NCBI GenBank assembly: GCA_016875715.1 | Contig: VGOZ01000025.1 | Span: forward strand, 1-42,507 | DNA: 42,507 nt | Origin: Chloroflexota bacterium | GTDB lineage: Bacteria; Chloroflexota; UBA6077; FW602-bin22 | Direction of reading: 5' to 3' | Shown: piece by piece, positions 8,595 to 15,884 of the stretch | How the letters are laid out: each line of letters starts with the position of its first letter | Position numbering within the stretch: the stretch's first letter is position 1 | Position numbers and translations under genes: made by a program | Notes under the pieces: generated by a model | Database searches by the model: none | What the model was told of the DNA's origin: nothing | The model's input: the letters and a program-made list of their open reading frames with translations, nothing else

Positions 8595-11027
8595 TCAGAC
8601 TCCACGCCCGCTCATCATCAACTCGAGGCTGTCAAACGTCAGGGTGGTCGTCGCTCCCTGCATGGCTCGGTACGTCATTCGCAGGCGCATGGTCCCGAGC
8701 GCCGAGACCACGCGGTCAGGACTCCCGAGGGCCACCTTGCCGGGGAAGATCTGCACTTCCTTCCACTCCGCTCCGGGCCAGTCGTAGATGGATGCCGACA
8801 CGGAAGTCTCCATCGGAACTCGATCGGTGGAGGATCCGCTCACGACCATCGCGAGATCGTCGATGCGGAACCGATCGGGCCGGTGAGGCAGGCGATACTC
8901 GAAGAGGATGGACTCGCCGCTGGTCATGCTGATGCCCGAGGCAGTGATGCGCCCGGAGCCCGCGATGAGGTTCCGTCGCTCGACAAGCTGGCTGGGCACG
9001 CGCTGGGCCTCGCCGGGAGCCGCGGCGATGGGAAACGAGGTCACGATGAGGGTTCGGTCGATCTCCGCTTCACGCCCGCGCTCGGTACGAAGCCGCACGG
9101 GTGGCGTACCACTCCAGCCGACGAGCGACACTGGTCCGAACTCCACGCGCGTGGCGAATGCCTGACCGGTATTGAGGACGTTTTCGAGGATGTCGCGACT
9201 CGCCATCTCGGCGTTTGAAACCGGCGTCGCATCCGCCGGATGCGGGTACAGGCGCCGGACGATCGAGTTCATGTCCGGGCCGGAGAATCGCGACCCCTGT
9301 CCGACACGGAGCGAGATGTTGCGCGTCTCCCCTCCCTGGAGATCTCCCAGCGGCACCACCTCATCACCCACGACGAGGCTCGCCGAGGTGAGCCTGCTCT
9401 TCGACCCGTTGGTGATGGTGCCGTACACCATCTGCCCGTCGGAGAGAAGTTTGGCGTCGAACGCCGCGGTGGCACGGGAGGGGGCATCGACCTGGAAGGT
9501 GCCGAGCGAGCGAGCGGGGAGGCTGTACTCGAGGATGCGCGTGCCCGCCCCGCGCTCTACCTTCAGGGGCATAGCCGTCGGCGTTCCCGTCGCGACCGGG
9601 AACGGATAGAAGACGGGCCAGACGAGCCTATCCGCCGAGGAGGTCAACCCCTCCTCGGCGAGAATCTCGATGGTGTGGGTCCCATCACGCGGCGCGAACG
9701 CGGCGACATAGGTCCGCGTGTACGCCTCGCCATGCGTGCCCCTGCCCTGAACCAGGGCCACCTTGTTGAACAGGATCTCCGCCTCACCGCTCCTCCCCGC
9801 GCCGAAGAACGCGGCCGTCGCGGTGGCCACGGTGACGAGCGGAACGCACCATAGGGCCCATTCGAGCCGGCCCAGGCGACGCAGCGCCAGGTACGTCACG
9901 GGGCCCACCACAACCGCATAGGCGACCAGCAGGTAGGGCATCCACGGTGCGTTCGGCGCGGGTAGCGGGGACAGGTCGGAGAGCGTGAGACGCGGCATGC
10001 GCCCCCAGCCGGCGTACTGTCGAATGAAGTTGTTCGGCAACTGCGGCTGGCCAGCGGCGTAGCCGGCGATGTACTTCCACAGGTGCACCGAGCCACGCCA
10101 CGAGCGCAGCGGTTCGAGGGCCGGGTCGAGAGCCAGGAAGAAGACGGAGCCTCGCCCACGTTCCGCGGCGATGAGCAACGGCACGTTGTTCTCGCTCAGG
10201 ATCACGACCCCATCTGTCACCTGCGCCTCGGCGGCTACCCAGGGTCCGGCATCTTCGATCGGCGCCCTGGCGAACGCCTCCAGGGCCTTCGTCGTGCGAA
10301 GGGGGACCGTACCGTTCACGCGCGCGGGCAGGAGTCCCGGTGGAAGGCCGCCGATCGTCCGCTGCCAGCCGGGCCCGCCCGCGACCACCAGCGTGCCGCC
10401 CGACGAAACCCATCCCGCCAGAGCGCTCCGCTGTGCCTCGCCGAGGCTGCTCAGCGGCGCATTGGCGAGGATCAGGCAGTCGAGCGTCGCCAGGAGCTGG
10501 GGTGAGGCAGGTAGATCGAGCGGATCGAGATGCGCGAGGCGGATGCCCTTCTGCCGTCCGGGCAACTCGATCGCCGGGAGGAAGTCCAGCGATGCGCGGT
10601 TCGCGCCGATAAACCCGCACATGATCTCGGTTTGATTGACGATGGCGATGGGGGCCTCGGTCGCGGCAAGGAGGGTCTCCCCTTCGACGAGCTTCACCGC
10701 CAACCGATCCACCGGGGCAGGCAGAAAGATATCCACGACGTATCGCTTGTTCGACTGGCGGGGAAGCGACACCGGGACTGTGTACAGGACGGGCGGGCGG
10801 TTGAAGCTGCCCCGGTTCTCGATGCCCTCGATCGTGACCTGCACCTCACCGGTCACCTCGTCACCGGCGTTCGCGACGCGCACCTCGATCGGGAACCAGG
10901 CGCCGAGTTTCGCGACGCCGTCGAACCCGGGCCGCACCGTCATCCGCAGGCTGTCCGCGGCGAGCGCGGTGCCGCCCCCTGTGCTGAGAAGCACGAAGCC
11001 GAGGATGAAGGCGAGCAGCAGGCGCAC
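8595..11027 (-). CDS. Large exported/membrane protein with glutamine-amidotransferase-like domain
   Basis: This 810-residue protein begins with a signal peptide (hydrophobic residues 2-20, ending near TALA). A beta-rich domain follows (about 28-125), then an alpha/beta segment resembling the class-I amidotransferase-like fold seen in DUF4350-type proteins (around 160-230, with the WVSSGGTLVVAGGPGW motif). Two transmembrane segments lie at about 367-388 and 395-415, and the remainder is a long beta-rich C-terminal half. No catalytic Cys is evident in the amidotransferase-like part. The GTG start is preceded by GGGAGG. It opens the ABC/MoxR/DUF58 operon and resembles, in layout only, the large auxiliary subunits encoded with GldA/GldF-like ABC pairs. 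Function unknown. Confidence 0.82.
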   Translation of the reverse strand: MRLLLAFILGFVLLSTGGGTALAADSLRMTVRPGFDGVAKLGAWFPIEVRVANAGDEVTGEVQVTIEGIENRGSFNRPPVLYTVPVSLPRQSNKRYVVDIFLPAPVDRLAVKLVEGETLLAATEAPIAIVNQTEIMCGFIGANRASLDFLPAIELPGRQKGIRLAHLDPLDLPASPQLLATLDCLILANAPLSSLGEAQRSALAGWVSSGGTLVVAGGPGWQRTIGGLPPGLLPARVNGTVPLRTTKALEAFARAPIEDAGPWVAAEAQVTDGVVILSENNVPLLIAAERGRGSVFFLALDPALEPLRSWRGSVHLWKYIAGYAAGQPQLPNNFIRQYAGWGRMPRLTLSDLSPLPAPNAPWMPYLLVAYAVVVGPVTYLALRRLGRLEWALWCVPLVTVATATAAFFGAGRSGEAEILFNKVALVQGRGTHGEAYTRTYVAAFAPRDGTHTIEILAEEGLTSSADRLVWPVFYPFPVATGTPTAMPLKVERGAGTRILEYSLPARSLGTFQVDAPSRATAAFDAKLLSDGQMVYGTITNGSKSRLTSASLVVGDEVVPLGDLQGGETRNISLRVGQGSRFSGPDMNSIVRRLYPHPADATPVSNAEMASRDILENVLNTGQAFATRVEFGPVSLVGWSGTPPVRLRTERGREAEIDRTLIVTSFPIAAAPGEAQRVPSQLVERRNLIAGSGRITASGISMTSGESILFEYRLPHRPDRFRIDDLAMVVSGSSTDRVPMETSVSASIYDWPGAEWKEVQIFPGKVALGSPDRVVSALGTMRLRMTYRAMQGATTTLTFDSLELMMSGRGV

Positions 11028-11054
11028 CGAACCTCCCGGGGCTGTTGCCCGGGG

Positions 11055-11084
11055 ATTGTACCGACCCCTTCATCCTCACGTCAT
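11055..11084 (-). promoter_or_regulatory. Putative promoter of the ABC/MoxR/DUF58 operon
   Basis: On the minus strand, TACAAT (-10, plus coordinates 11055-11060) follows ATGACG (-35, 11079-11084) with an 18-nt spacer, 27 nt before the GTG start. Between them lies CCCGGG-CAACAGC-CCCGGG, a short hairpin next to the GGGAGG ribosome site that could affect its access. Confidence 0.45.
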
Positions 11085-11146
11085 ACAGCGTGACGCAGGC
11101 GGGCGCGAAGGCGCTCGTCGGGTCGTCGCGTCCCGATACGAGCGGA

Positions 11147-12286
11147 TTACACGACCTGAAGGCACTGTCGATAGAGGTCGACGATCTCGTCGGGGGTAGC
11201 GCCGCGCGGGTTATTCGCCGGAGAACCGGAGGCAATCGCGGCGTCGGCCATCCGCGGTGCGACCGCGATCAGGCGGGCCGGATCGACGGCCTCGCCAAGC
11301 CGAGGAATGCCCAGGTCCGTGGAAAGGGCCTCCAGATAGTGCGGGATCTCCTCGCCGGATCGCAAGCCGAGCGCGCGCCCCACATCGTCATACCGCCCTG
11401 GATCGCCGGGAAGGCTCCAGGCGGTGATAGAGGGGAGCAGCATCGCGTTCGCCAACCCGTGTGGGATGTGGAAATAGGCGCCGAGCGGCCGGGACATGCC
11501 GTGGACGAGCGCGACCGAGCTATTGCTGAAGGCAACACCGGTATAAGTTGCGCCGAGGGCGGTGAGTGCCCGGGCCTCGAGATCGGTGCCGCGGGCGAAC
11601 GCCCCGCGCAGCCCTCGCGCGATGAGTTCGATGCCGCGGAGGGCGAACAGGTCGGCCGTCGGCTGATGGCGACGGCTCACGTACGCCTCGATGCCGTGGG
11701 TGAGCGCGTCGACCCCTGACGAAGCGGTCACCCGGGGCGGCGCCCCGAGCACCAGACGCGGGTCGACGCTCGCCAGGTCGGGAAGGAAACGCCAGTCGGT
11801 CACGAGCAGTTTCGCCCCGGTGGCGGCATCGCCGACCGCGATGTAGCGGGTGACCTCGGAACCGGTGCCCGCGGTGGTAGGCGCCAGGAGAAGCGGCAGG
11901 CGATCGTGCGTGAGACGATCGCGCCCGACGTAGTCCAGGATCGTGCCGCGATGTCGTGCCATTGCCGCGATGGCCTTCGCCGTATCGAGGACCGCGCCGC
12001 CGCCAATGCCGACGACGACCTCCGCCTCAGAGTCCCGCCAGGCGGCGACTCCCCGTGCCACGTCGTCGGATGTCGGCTCGCCGGGGATCTCGTCGAAGAC
12101 CGCTCCACCTGCCCCCAGCAACTCAGTCGCGATCTCATTCACCTCAGGGATGCGACGACAGTGAGCGTCGGTCACCAGCAGGATGCGATCGCCATGCTCC
12201 CTCGCCGCCGCCAGGATCTCCCGGTGCGCTCCGGCGCCAAAGCGCAGCGGTGGGATCCGAAACCCATGGCCCTCGGCGGAGATCAC
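11147..12286 (-). CDS. Iron-containing alcohol dehydrogenase family protein
   Basis: This 379-residue group-III dehydrogenase has an N-terminal NAD(P)-binding half with GIGGGAVLDTAKAIA (about residues 94-108). The C-terminal helical half carries the metal ligands: Asp and His in DALTHGIEAY, and the two His of ALVHGMSRPLGAYFHIPHG. All four usual ligands are present, so it should be active, oxidising or reducing an alcohol/aldehyde or a related substrate such as maleylacetate; the substrate is not determinable. It follows the J-domain gene by 15 nt on the same strand and is probably cotranscribed, though no functional link is obvious. Confidence 0.93.
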   Translation of the reverse strand: MISAEGHGFRIPPLRFGAGAHREILAAAREHGDRILLVTDAHCRRIPEVNEIATELLGAGGAVFDEIPGEPTSDDVARGVAAWRDSEAEVVVGIGGGAVLDTAKAIAAMARHRGTILDYVGRDRLTHDRLPLLLAPTTAGTGSEVTRYIAVGDAATGAKLLVTDWRFLPDLASVDPRLVLGAPPRVTASSGVDALTHGIEAYVSRRHQPTADLFALRGIELIARGLRGAFARGTDLEARALTALGATYTGVAFSNSSVALVHGMSRPLGAYFHIPHGLANAMLLPSITAWSLPGDPGRYDDVGRALGLRSGEEIPHYLEALSTDLGIPRLGEAVDPARLIAVAPRMADAAIASGSPANNPRGATPDEIVDLYRQCLQVV

Positions 12287-12301
12287 CGATCCCGGCCTCG
12301 T

Positions 12302-12787
12302 CTAGCGGGTGCGGAAGTACCGCATGATCTCCTGGCCCTTCCACAGGACGATGACGAGGATGATGAGCAAGGCAATCACCATCCCGCTCTGGCCACCGAT
12401 CATACGGCTGAGAACGGCGATGACCGCCGAGTAAATCAGCATCATCGCGACCGACCGACCGATCTGCTCCAGCGCCGTCTTCGGAGGCGCCGCGGGGGGC
12501 TGCGACGATTCGGCCGCGGCACCGCCGAACCATCGTCCCGCGCGGGAGCGATCGTACGCGCGTCGTGCCTCGGCATCACCCAGAATCTCGTGGGCACGGT
12601 TGATCTCGCGCATCCGCTGCGCGGCCTCGGGCGAACCATTTACGTCCGGGTGGTACTTCGCCGCAAGCCGACGGTACGCGGCGGAGATGACCTCCTGCTC
12701 GGCATCCGGATCGACCTGCAAGATCCGGTAGAGATCGTCGCCTGGCTGCCCCTCGGTTACTGTGCCATCCGATGCCTGACGGGCCAT
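12302..12787 (-). CDS. Membrane-anchored J-domain (DnaJ-like) protein
   Basis: This 161-residue protein has a J domain at about residues 16-85 with the essential HPD tripeptide (YHPDVNGS, about 45-52) and the usual helix pattern, so it should stimulate a DnaK-type Hsp70. The C-terminal part has two hydrophobic segments (about 111-130 and 133-152), placing the J domain on the cytoplasmic side of the membrane. It lacks the Gly/Phe and zinc-finger regions of true DnaJ, so it is a class-III J protein. It lies 33 nt downstream of the zinc-ribbon gene and 15 nt upstream of the dehydrogenase. Confidence 0.9.
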   Translation of the reverse strand: MARQASDGTVTEGQPGDDLYRILQVDPDAEQEVISAAYRRLAAKYHPDVNGSPEAAQRMREINRAHEILGDAEARRAYDRSRAGRWFGGAAAESSQPPAAPPKTALEQIGRSVAMMLIYSAVIAVLSRMIGGQSGMVIALLIILVIVLWKGQEIMRYFRTR

Positions 12788-12820
12788 GCGTTCATTGTAG
12801 GGTGATGGGTGACGGCGCGC

Positions 12821-13024
12821 TCAGCGCACTCGCGGGCGCGCCGGCGCGAGGCCCAGGGCGGCGCGGTAGGGGCGCAGAGTCCCTTCGAGCTCCGTATCGA
12901 GCGCGCTCAGTTCGCTGATCTCCTGGCTCATCCCACAGTGGAGGCAGTGCATATACTCGCTGCAGAGATCCTCGCTTGCCCACATCCGCCCACGGCAGCG
13001 CGGACATCGCCGTTCGATCGCCAT
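12821..13024 (-). CDS. Small zinc-ribbon protein
   Basis: This 67-residue protein has two Cys knuckles, RCPRC and CLHCG, separated by about 19 residues, forming a likely zinc ribbon. I chose the ATG at 13024 over the GTG at 13030 because AGGTAA sits at a proper distance from the ATG. The remainder is polar and probably helical. No family name can be given. It lies upstream of the J-domain gene in the same orientation, so a co-chaperone or nucleic-acid-related role is possible but unproven. Confidence 0.68.
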   Translation of the reverse strand: MAIERRCPRCRGRMWASEDLCSEYMHCLHCGMSQEISELSALDTELEGTLRPYRAALGLAPARPRVR

Positions 13025-13145
13025 CGCCACTTACCTCGCGTCCGTTCGTCTATGGAATCGTCGACTGCGCGGTGCGGCCTCCATGCGGGCGGATCCTGTA
13101 CGGGCGCGTGCGTGAATCCCTGATTTCCGAGGCCATCCCTTAGGA

Positions 13146-13210
13146 CCCCGGTCCCATGACCGGGGGATTCCCCGTATAGGACCAATGCATCATCGGCAGG
13201 GATTCCCTGC
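13146..13210. promoter_or_regulatory. Palindromic sites upstream of the NarL-type regulator
   Basis: Three symmetric elements lie in the 238-bp divergent gap: a hairpin CCCCGGTC-CCAT-GACCGGGG (13146-13165), a palindrome GGGGATTCCCC (13163-13173) and a 15-bp perfect odd palindrome GCAGGGATTCCCTGC (13196-13210). The last two share GGGATTCCC and their centres are 35 bp apart. They look like operator sites, possibly for the LuxR-family protein encoded just downstream. Binding is inferred. Confidence 0.45.
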
Positions 13211-13268
13211 TCTTGATCCGGCGCGGTCCCGACGATAGGTTCAGGCATCACGGGGTGGAGGTTCCACA

Positions 13269-14030
13269 TTGGTGCACGCAGGATCGTCCGCCGGTCGCAC
13301 GCCCATCCTTCAGAGCGGCAGGATCAAGGTTCTTCTCGCCTATCGCCACACGCTGCTCCGGCAGGCGCTGCGGACTCTACTGGTTGCCCAGGGGGACATC
13401 GAGGTCATCCACGAGGCCGAGGACGGGAAGACCGCGATCGAATGCGCGGAGAGGTTCCGGCCCGACATCGTGCTGATGGACACCCAACTGCCCATCGTCT
13501 CCGGCATTGAGGCCACGCGCCTGATCCGGAAACGGGCGCGGAACGCCCGCGTGCTGCTTCTCACCGCCGGTGCCGACGATGAGTACATCCTCCAGCTCCT
13601 GCGCGCCGGCGCCGCGGGCTGCCTGCTCAAGGACTGCGACGGCCCGGAACTGCTCCTCGCGATCCGTGCCGCTCACCGGGGTGGCTCCTATCTCTCACCG
13701 GCCATCTCGGACAAGATGGTGCAGAACTACATCCGCCTGGCGGATGGGCAGATCGATCTCGTGCCACCTCCGCGGAGGGAGGTTCTATCGGTACGGGAGC
13801 GGGAGATCCTGCAACTCGTCGCGGACGGAAACGGCAATCAGCAGATCGCCCAGGACCTCTGCCTCTCCGTCAAGACCGTCGAGGCCCACAAGGCTCACAT
13901 CATGCGGAAGCTCAATGTCCGGGGTCGGACGGAACTGATCAAGTATGCGATCCGTAAGGGGCTGATCGAACTGGAGATGGAGGAATCCGGACAGCCGCGC
14001 ATAGCCGAGCGCGAGGCGCTCGCCAGCTAG
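13269..14030 (+). CDS. NarL/LuxR-family response regulator with atypical receiver
   Basis: The 253-residue protein has an N-terminal receiver domain (about 19-135) and a C-terminal LuxR-type HTH (about 175-235; LSVREREILQLVADGNGNQQIA then SVKTVEAHKAHIMRKL). The putative phosphoacceptor Asp71 (VLMDTQLP), Thr99 and Lys121 are present, but the usual acidic pair after the first strand (LLADDH) is replaced by LLAYRH (Tyr25-Arg26), so Mg2+ binding and ordinary phosphorylation are doubtful. The start is TTG 13269 or GTG 13272, both close to GGAGG at 13257-13261. No histidine kinase gene is adjacent. It probably regulates transcription, perhaps its own. Confidence 0.9.
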   Translation: MVHAGSSAGRTPILQSGRIKVLLAYRHTLLRQALRTLLVAQGDIEVIHEAEDGKTAIECAERFRPDIVLMDTQLPIVSGIEATRLIRKRARNARVLLLTAGADDEYILQLLRAGAAGCLLKDCDGPELLLAIRAAHRGGSYLSPAISDKMVQNYIRLADGQIDLVPPPRREVLSVREREILQLVADGNGNQQIAQDLCLSVKTVEAHKAHIMRKLNVRGRTELIKYAIRKGLIELEMEESGQPRIAEREALAS

Positions 14031-14040
14031 GGACGCATTT

Positions 14041-14340
14041 TCAGGCGCGCATCTCGATCCTCACGCCGTTCGGGAGGTCGAACCCGCGCAGGCTCCCGAG
14101 CAGCGCCGGTGCTGGATCGACGAGGTCGAGAGTGCGCACGTGCCAGCGCATCCCTTCCACGTCGGACGGCCGCGACGGCAGCGGCATCGGGCCCTCAACG
14201 ACGCCGCCAAGCCGTTCGCAGTGGACAGTGAGGCGTGAGGCAGTCTGATCGACAACACGGTGGTCGAGTGACCGCAGGATGACGGTGAGTCTGGTCGTGC
14301 GCGGCGGCAGGATGTCCGGCGCGTGGCGGCGGGGAGGCAT
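14041..14340 (-). CDS. Loop-deleted ribosomal protein S10 (uS10/NusE) paralogue
   Basis: The 99 residues align through most of their length with ribosomal protein S10: LRSLDHRVVDQTASRL matches the S10 helix-1 motif (LKAFDHRLIDQATAEI in E. coli), GPMPLPSR matches GPIPLPTR, HVRTLDLVDP matches HLRLVDIVEP, and the end FDLPNGVRIEM matches LDLAAGVDVQI. Between PLPSR and HVR only 9 residues remain where E. coli has 24 (residues 46-69), so the extended ribosome-inserting loop is absent. It is encoded outside any ribosomal operon, 74 nt after htrA. A TAGAAT box 9 nt before the ATG suggests a leaderless transcript. It could act as a dedicated NusE-like partner of NusB in transcription, or be a divergent ribosomal paralogue. 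Confidence 0.8.
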   Translation of the reverse strand: MPPRRHAPDILPPRTTRLTVILRSLDHRVVDQTASRLTVHCERLGGVVEGPMPLPSRPSDVEGMRWHVRTLDLVDPAPALLGSLRGFDLPNGVRIEMRA

Positions 14341-14349
14341 TGCGCGGCG

Positions 14350-14355
14350 ATTCTA
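14350..14355 (-). promoter_or_regulatory. Putative -10 box of the S10-like gene (leaderless)
   Basis: TAGAAT on the minus strand ends 9 nt before the ATG of the S10-like gene, so transcription would begin at or next to the start codon. No good ribosome site or clear -35 is seen. Confidence 0.4.
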
Positions 14356-14363
14356 GGAATGGG

Positions 14364-14398
14364 GGCAGGGGGGCGATCGGACAGATTCCTCCCCTGCC
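14364..14398 (-). terminator. Hairpin between htrA and the S10-like gene
   Basis: An 8-bp perfect inverted repeat (GGCAGGGG/CCCCTGCC; 14364-14371 and 14391-14398) with a 19-nt loop follows the htrA stop. There is no U tract. It may terminate or attenuate htrA transcription before the S10-like gene. Confidence 0.4.
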
Positions 14399-14414
14399 AC
14401 GCCGGTCTTGTCGA

Positions 14415-15776
14415 TCAGGGTCTCGGGAACCGGAAACCGGGGATCTGTGGAATGCCCTCGGGGAGTTCGAACTCGGGCCCCTGGCGACTGGCCTGCGACT
14501 CCGGCCACGCCTCCAGGACTACCGTCACGGTCAGACGCTGATTGCCGCGGACGATCTCGACCGAGATGCGGTCGCCGACCTTCTTGCTATCGATGTAGAC
14601 GCCCAGTTCGTCGGCGCTGGTGATAGCCCTGCCTTCCAGGCCGACGATGACGTCGCCGCCGCGCGCCGCTTGCCCCTGGCCACCACCGCTACCGCCCCGA
14701 AGGCCGGCACGCGCCGCTGGTCCGTTCGGCACCGTCTCGCTGATGTAGATCCCCTGAGTAGCCGAAAGCCCCAGTTCCTGTGCTAGCGCGGGCGTTACCT
14801 GCGAGATCGTGATACCGAACCACGGGTGGACGATGGTGTTCCCGGCCAGCATCTCCGGAAGGAAGCGATGCGCCGTATCGATTGGCACCGCAAAGCCGAT
14901 GCCCACCGATCCGCGCACCGGGCTCTCGATGGCCGTGTTGATCCCCACCACCTCACCGAGAGAGCTGAGCAGAGGTCCGCCCGAGTTGCCGGGGTTGATC
15001 GGGGCATCGGTCTGGATCATGTTCCGGATCGGCCGGCGGCCGGCGTCGGAGCGGGTACGCCCGGTCGACGATATGACACCCACCGTCACGGTCTGGTTCA
15101 GTCCGAACGGACTCCCGATCGCGATCGCCAGTTGACCCGGCCTGAGTGTCGCCGACTGACCCAGCGGGGCGACGGTGAGTCGGCTTGCGGGTACGTCGAC
15201 CCTCACCACCGCGAGATCGTTCGCCGGATCACGCCCGAGAAGGCGAGCCGGCACGGTGGAGCCATCGGCGAAGGTGACTTCCAGGCGGGTGGCATCGTCG
15301 ACGACGTGGTTGTTCGTCAAGATGTGGCCGTTGCTGTCCACCACCACGCCAGATCCGGCGCCGCTTGCGGGGAACTGCGCGCCCGGCGCGGAGCGCCGAT
15401 TCGTGATCGACACGACCGCGGGCGAAATGCGCGCGATCACGTCGACGAGCTCCTGCTCCTGTGCCAGGAGGCGCCCCGCGACCGCAGGGACACGGGTGGG
15501 AATAGGCAAGGGTGGGGCAGCGGCTGGGGGCGGCGGAACCGGTGTGGCCGTGACCGGCGCGATCGTTGCCGTCGGCACGGCGGTGGGGACCACCTGCGCC
15601 TGCACCGAGGTGAGGACCGAGGCGGCCTGCTCGGCCGCGGCCGCGACCGAGGTGGGAACCACCGCCGCCGAGGTATCGAGGAGCGCCCCGCGCCCTGGGG
15701 ACACGACCATCAGACCGCCGATCGCTAGGGCGATGGTGAGGACGAAGCCGAGAACAAAGGACCCAATGCTCTTCAC
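14415..15776 (-). CDS. htrA: HtrA/DegP-type serine protease with PDZ domain
   Basis: This 453-residue protein has an N-terminal membrane anchor (about 5-26), a Pro/Thr/Ala-rich linker (about 60-100), a trypsin-like protease domain with catalytic His157 (TNNHVVDD), Asp187 (PANDLAVV) and Ser265 (GNSGGPLL), and one C-terminal PDZ domain (about 315-430; GIYISETVPNGPAARAGLRGG). It should degrade or refold damaged proteins on the outer face of the membrane. The GTG start has GGAGG 7 nt upstream. It has its own promoter after the histidine kinase gene and is followed by the S10-like gene. Confidence 0.95.
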   Translation of the reverse strand: MKSIGSFVLGFVLTIALAIGGLMVVSPGRGALLDTSAAVVPTSVAAAAEQAASVLTSVQAQVVPTAVPTATIAPVTATPVPPPPAAAPPLPIPTRVPAVAGRLLAQEQELVDVIARISPAVVSITNRRSAPGAQFPASGAGSGVVVDSNGHILTNNHVVDDATRLEVTFADGSTVPARLLGRDPANDLAVVRVDVPASRLTVAPLGQSATLRPGQLAIAIGSPFGLNQTVTVGVISSTGRTRSDAGRRPIRNMIQTDAPINPGNSGGPLLSSLGEVVGINTAIESPVRGSVGIGFAVPIDTAHRFLPEMLAGNTIVHPWFGITISQVTPALAQELGLSATQGIYISETVPNGPAARAGLRGGSGGGQGQAARGGDVIVGLEGRAITSADELGVYIDSKKVGDRISVEIVRGNQRLTVTVVLEAWPESQASRQGPEFELPEGIPQIPGFRFPRP

Positions 15777-15842
15777 TGACGAGCCTCCTGCGTGAACCGG
15801 AATCGGTTTTCTCTCGTTCTAGGGTGGCAGCATTAATCTGCC

Positions 15843-15870
15843 CCTATATCCGGGCTAAACAGCCGTTAAA
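15843..15870 (-). promoter_or_regulatory. Putative htrA promoter
   Basis: On the minus strand TTTAAC (15865-15870) and TATAGG (15843-15848) are spaced by 16 nt, in an AT-richer stretch of an otherwise GC-rich region, 66 nt before the GTG start. Confidence 0.45.
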
Positions 15871-15884
15871 TCGGGCTGGGCGGC

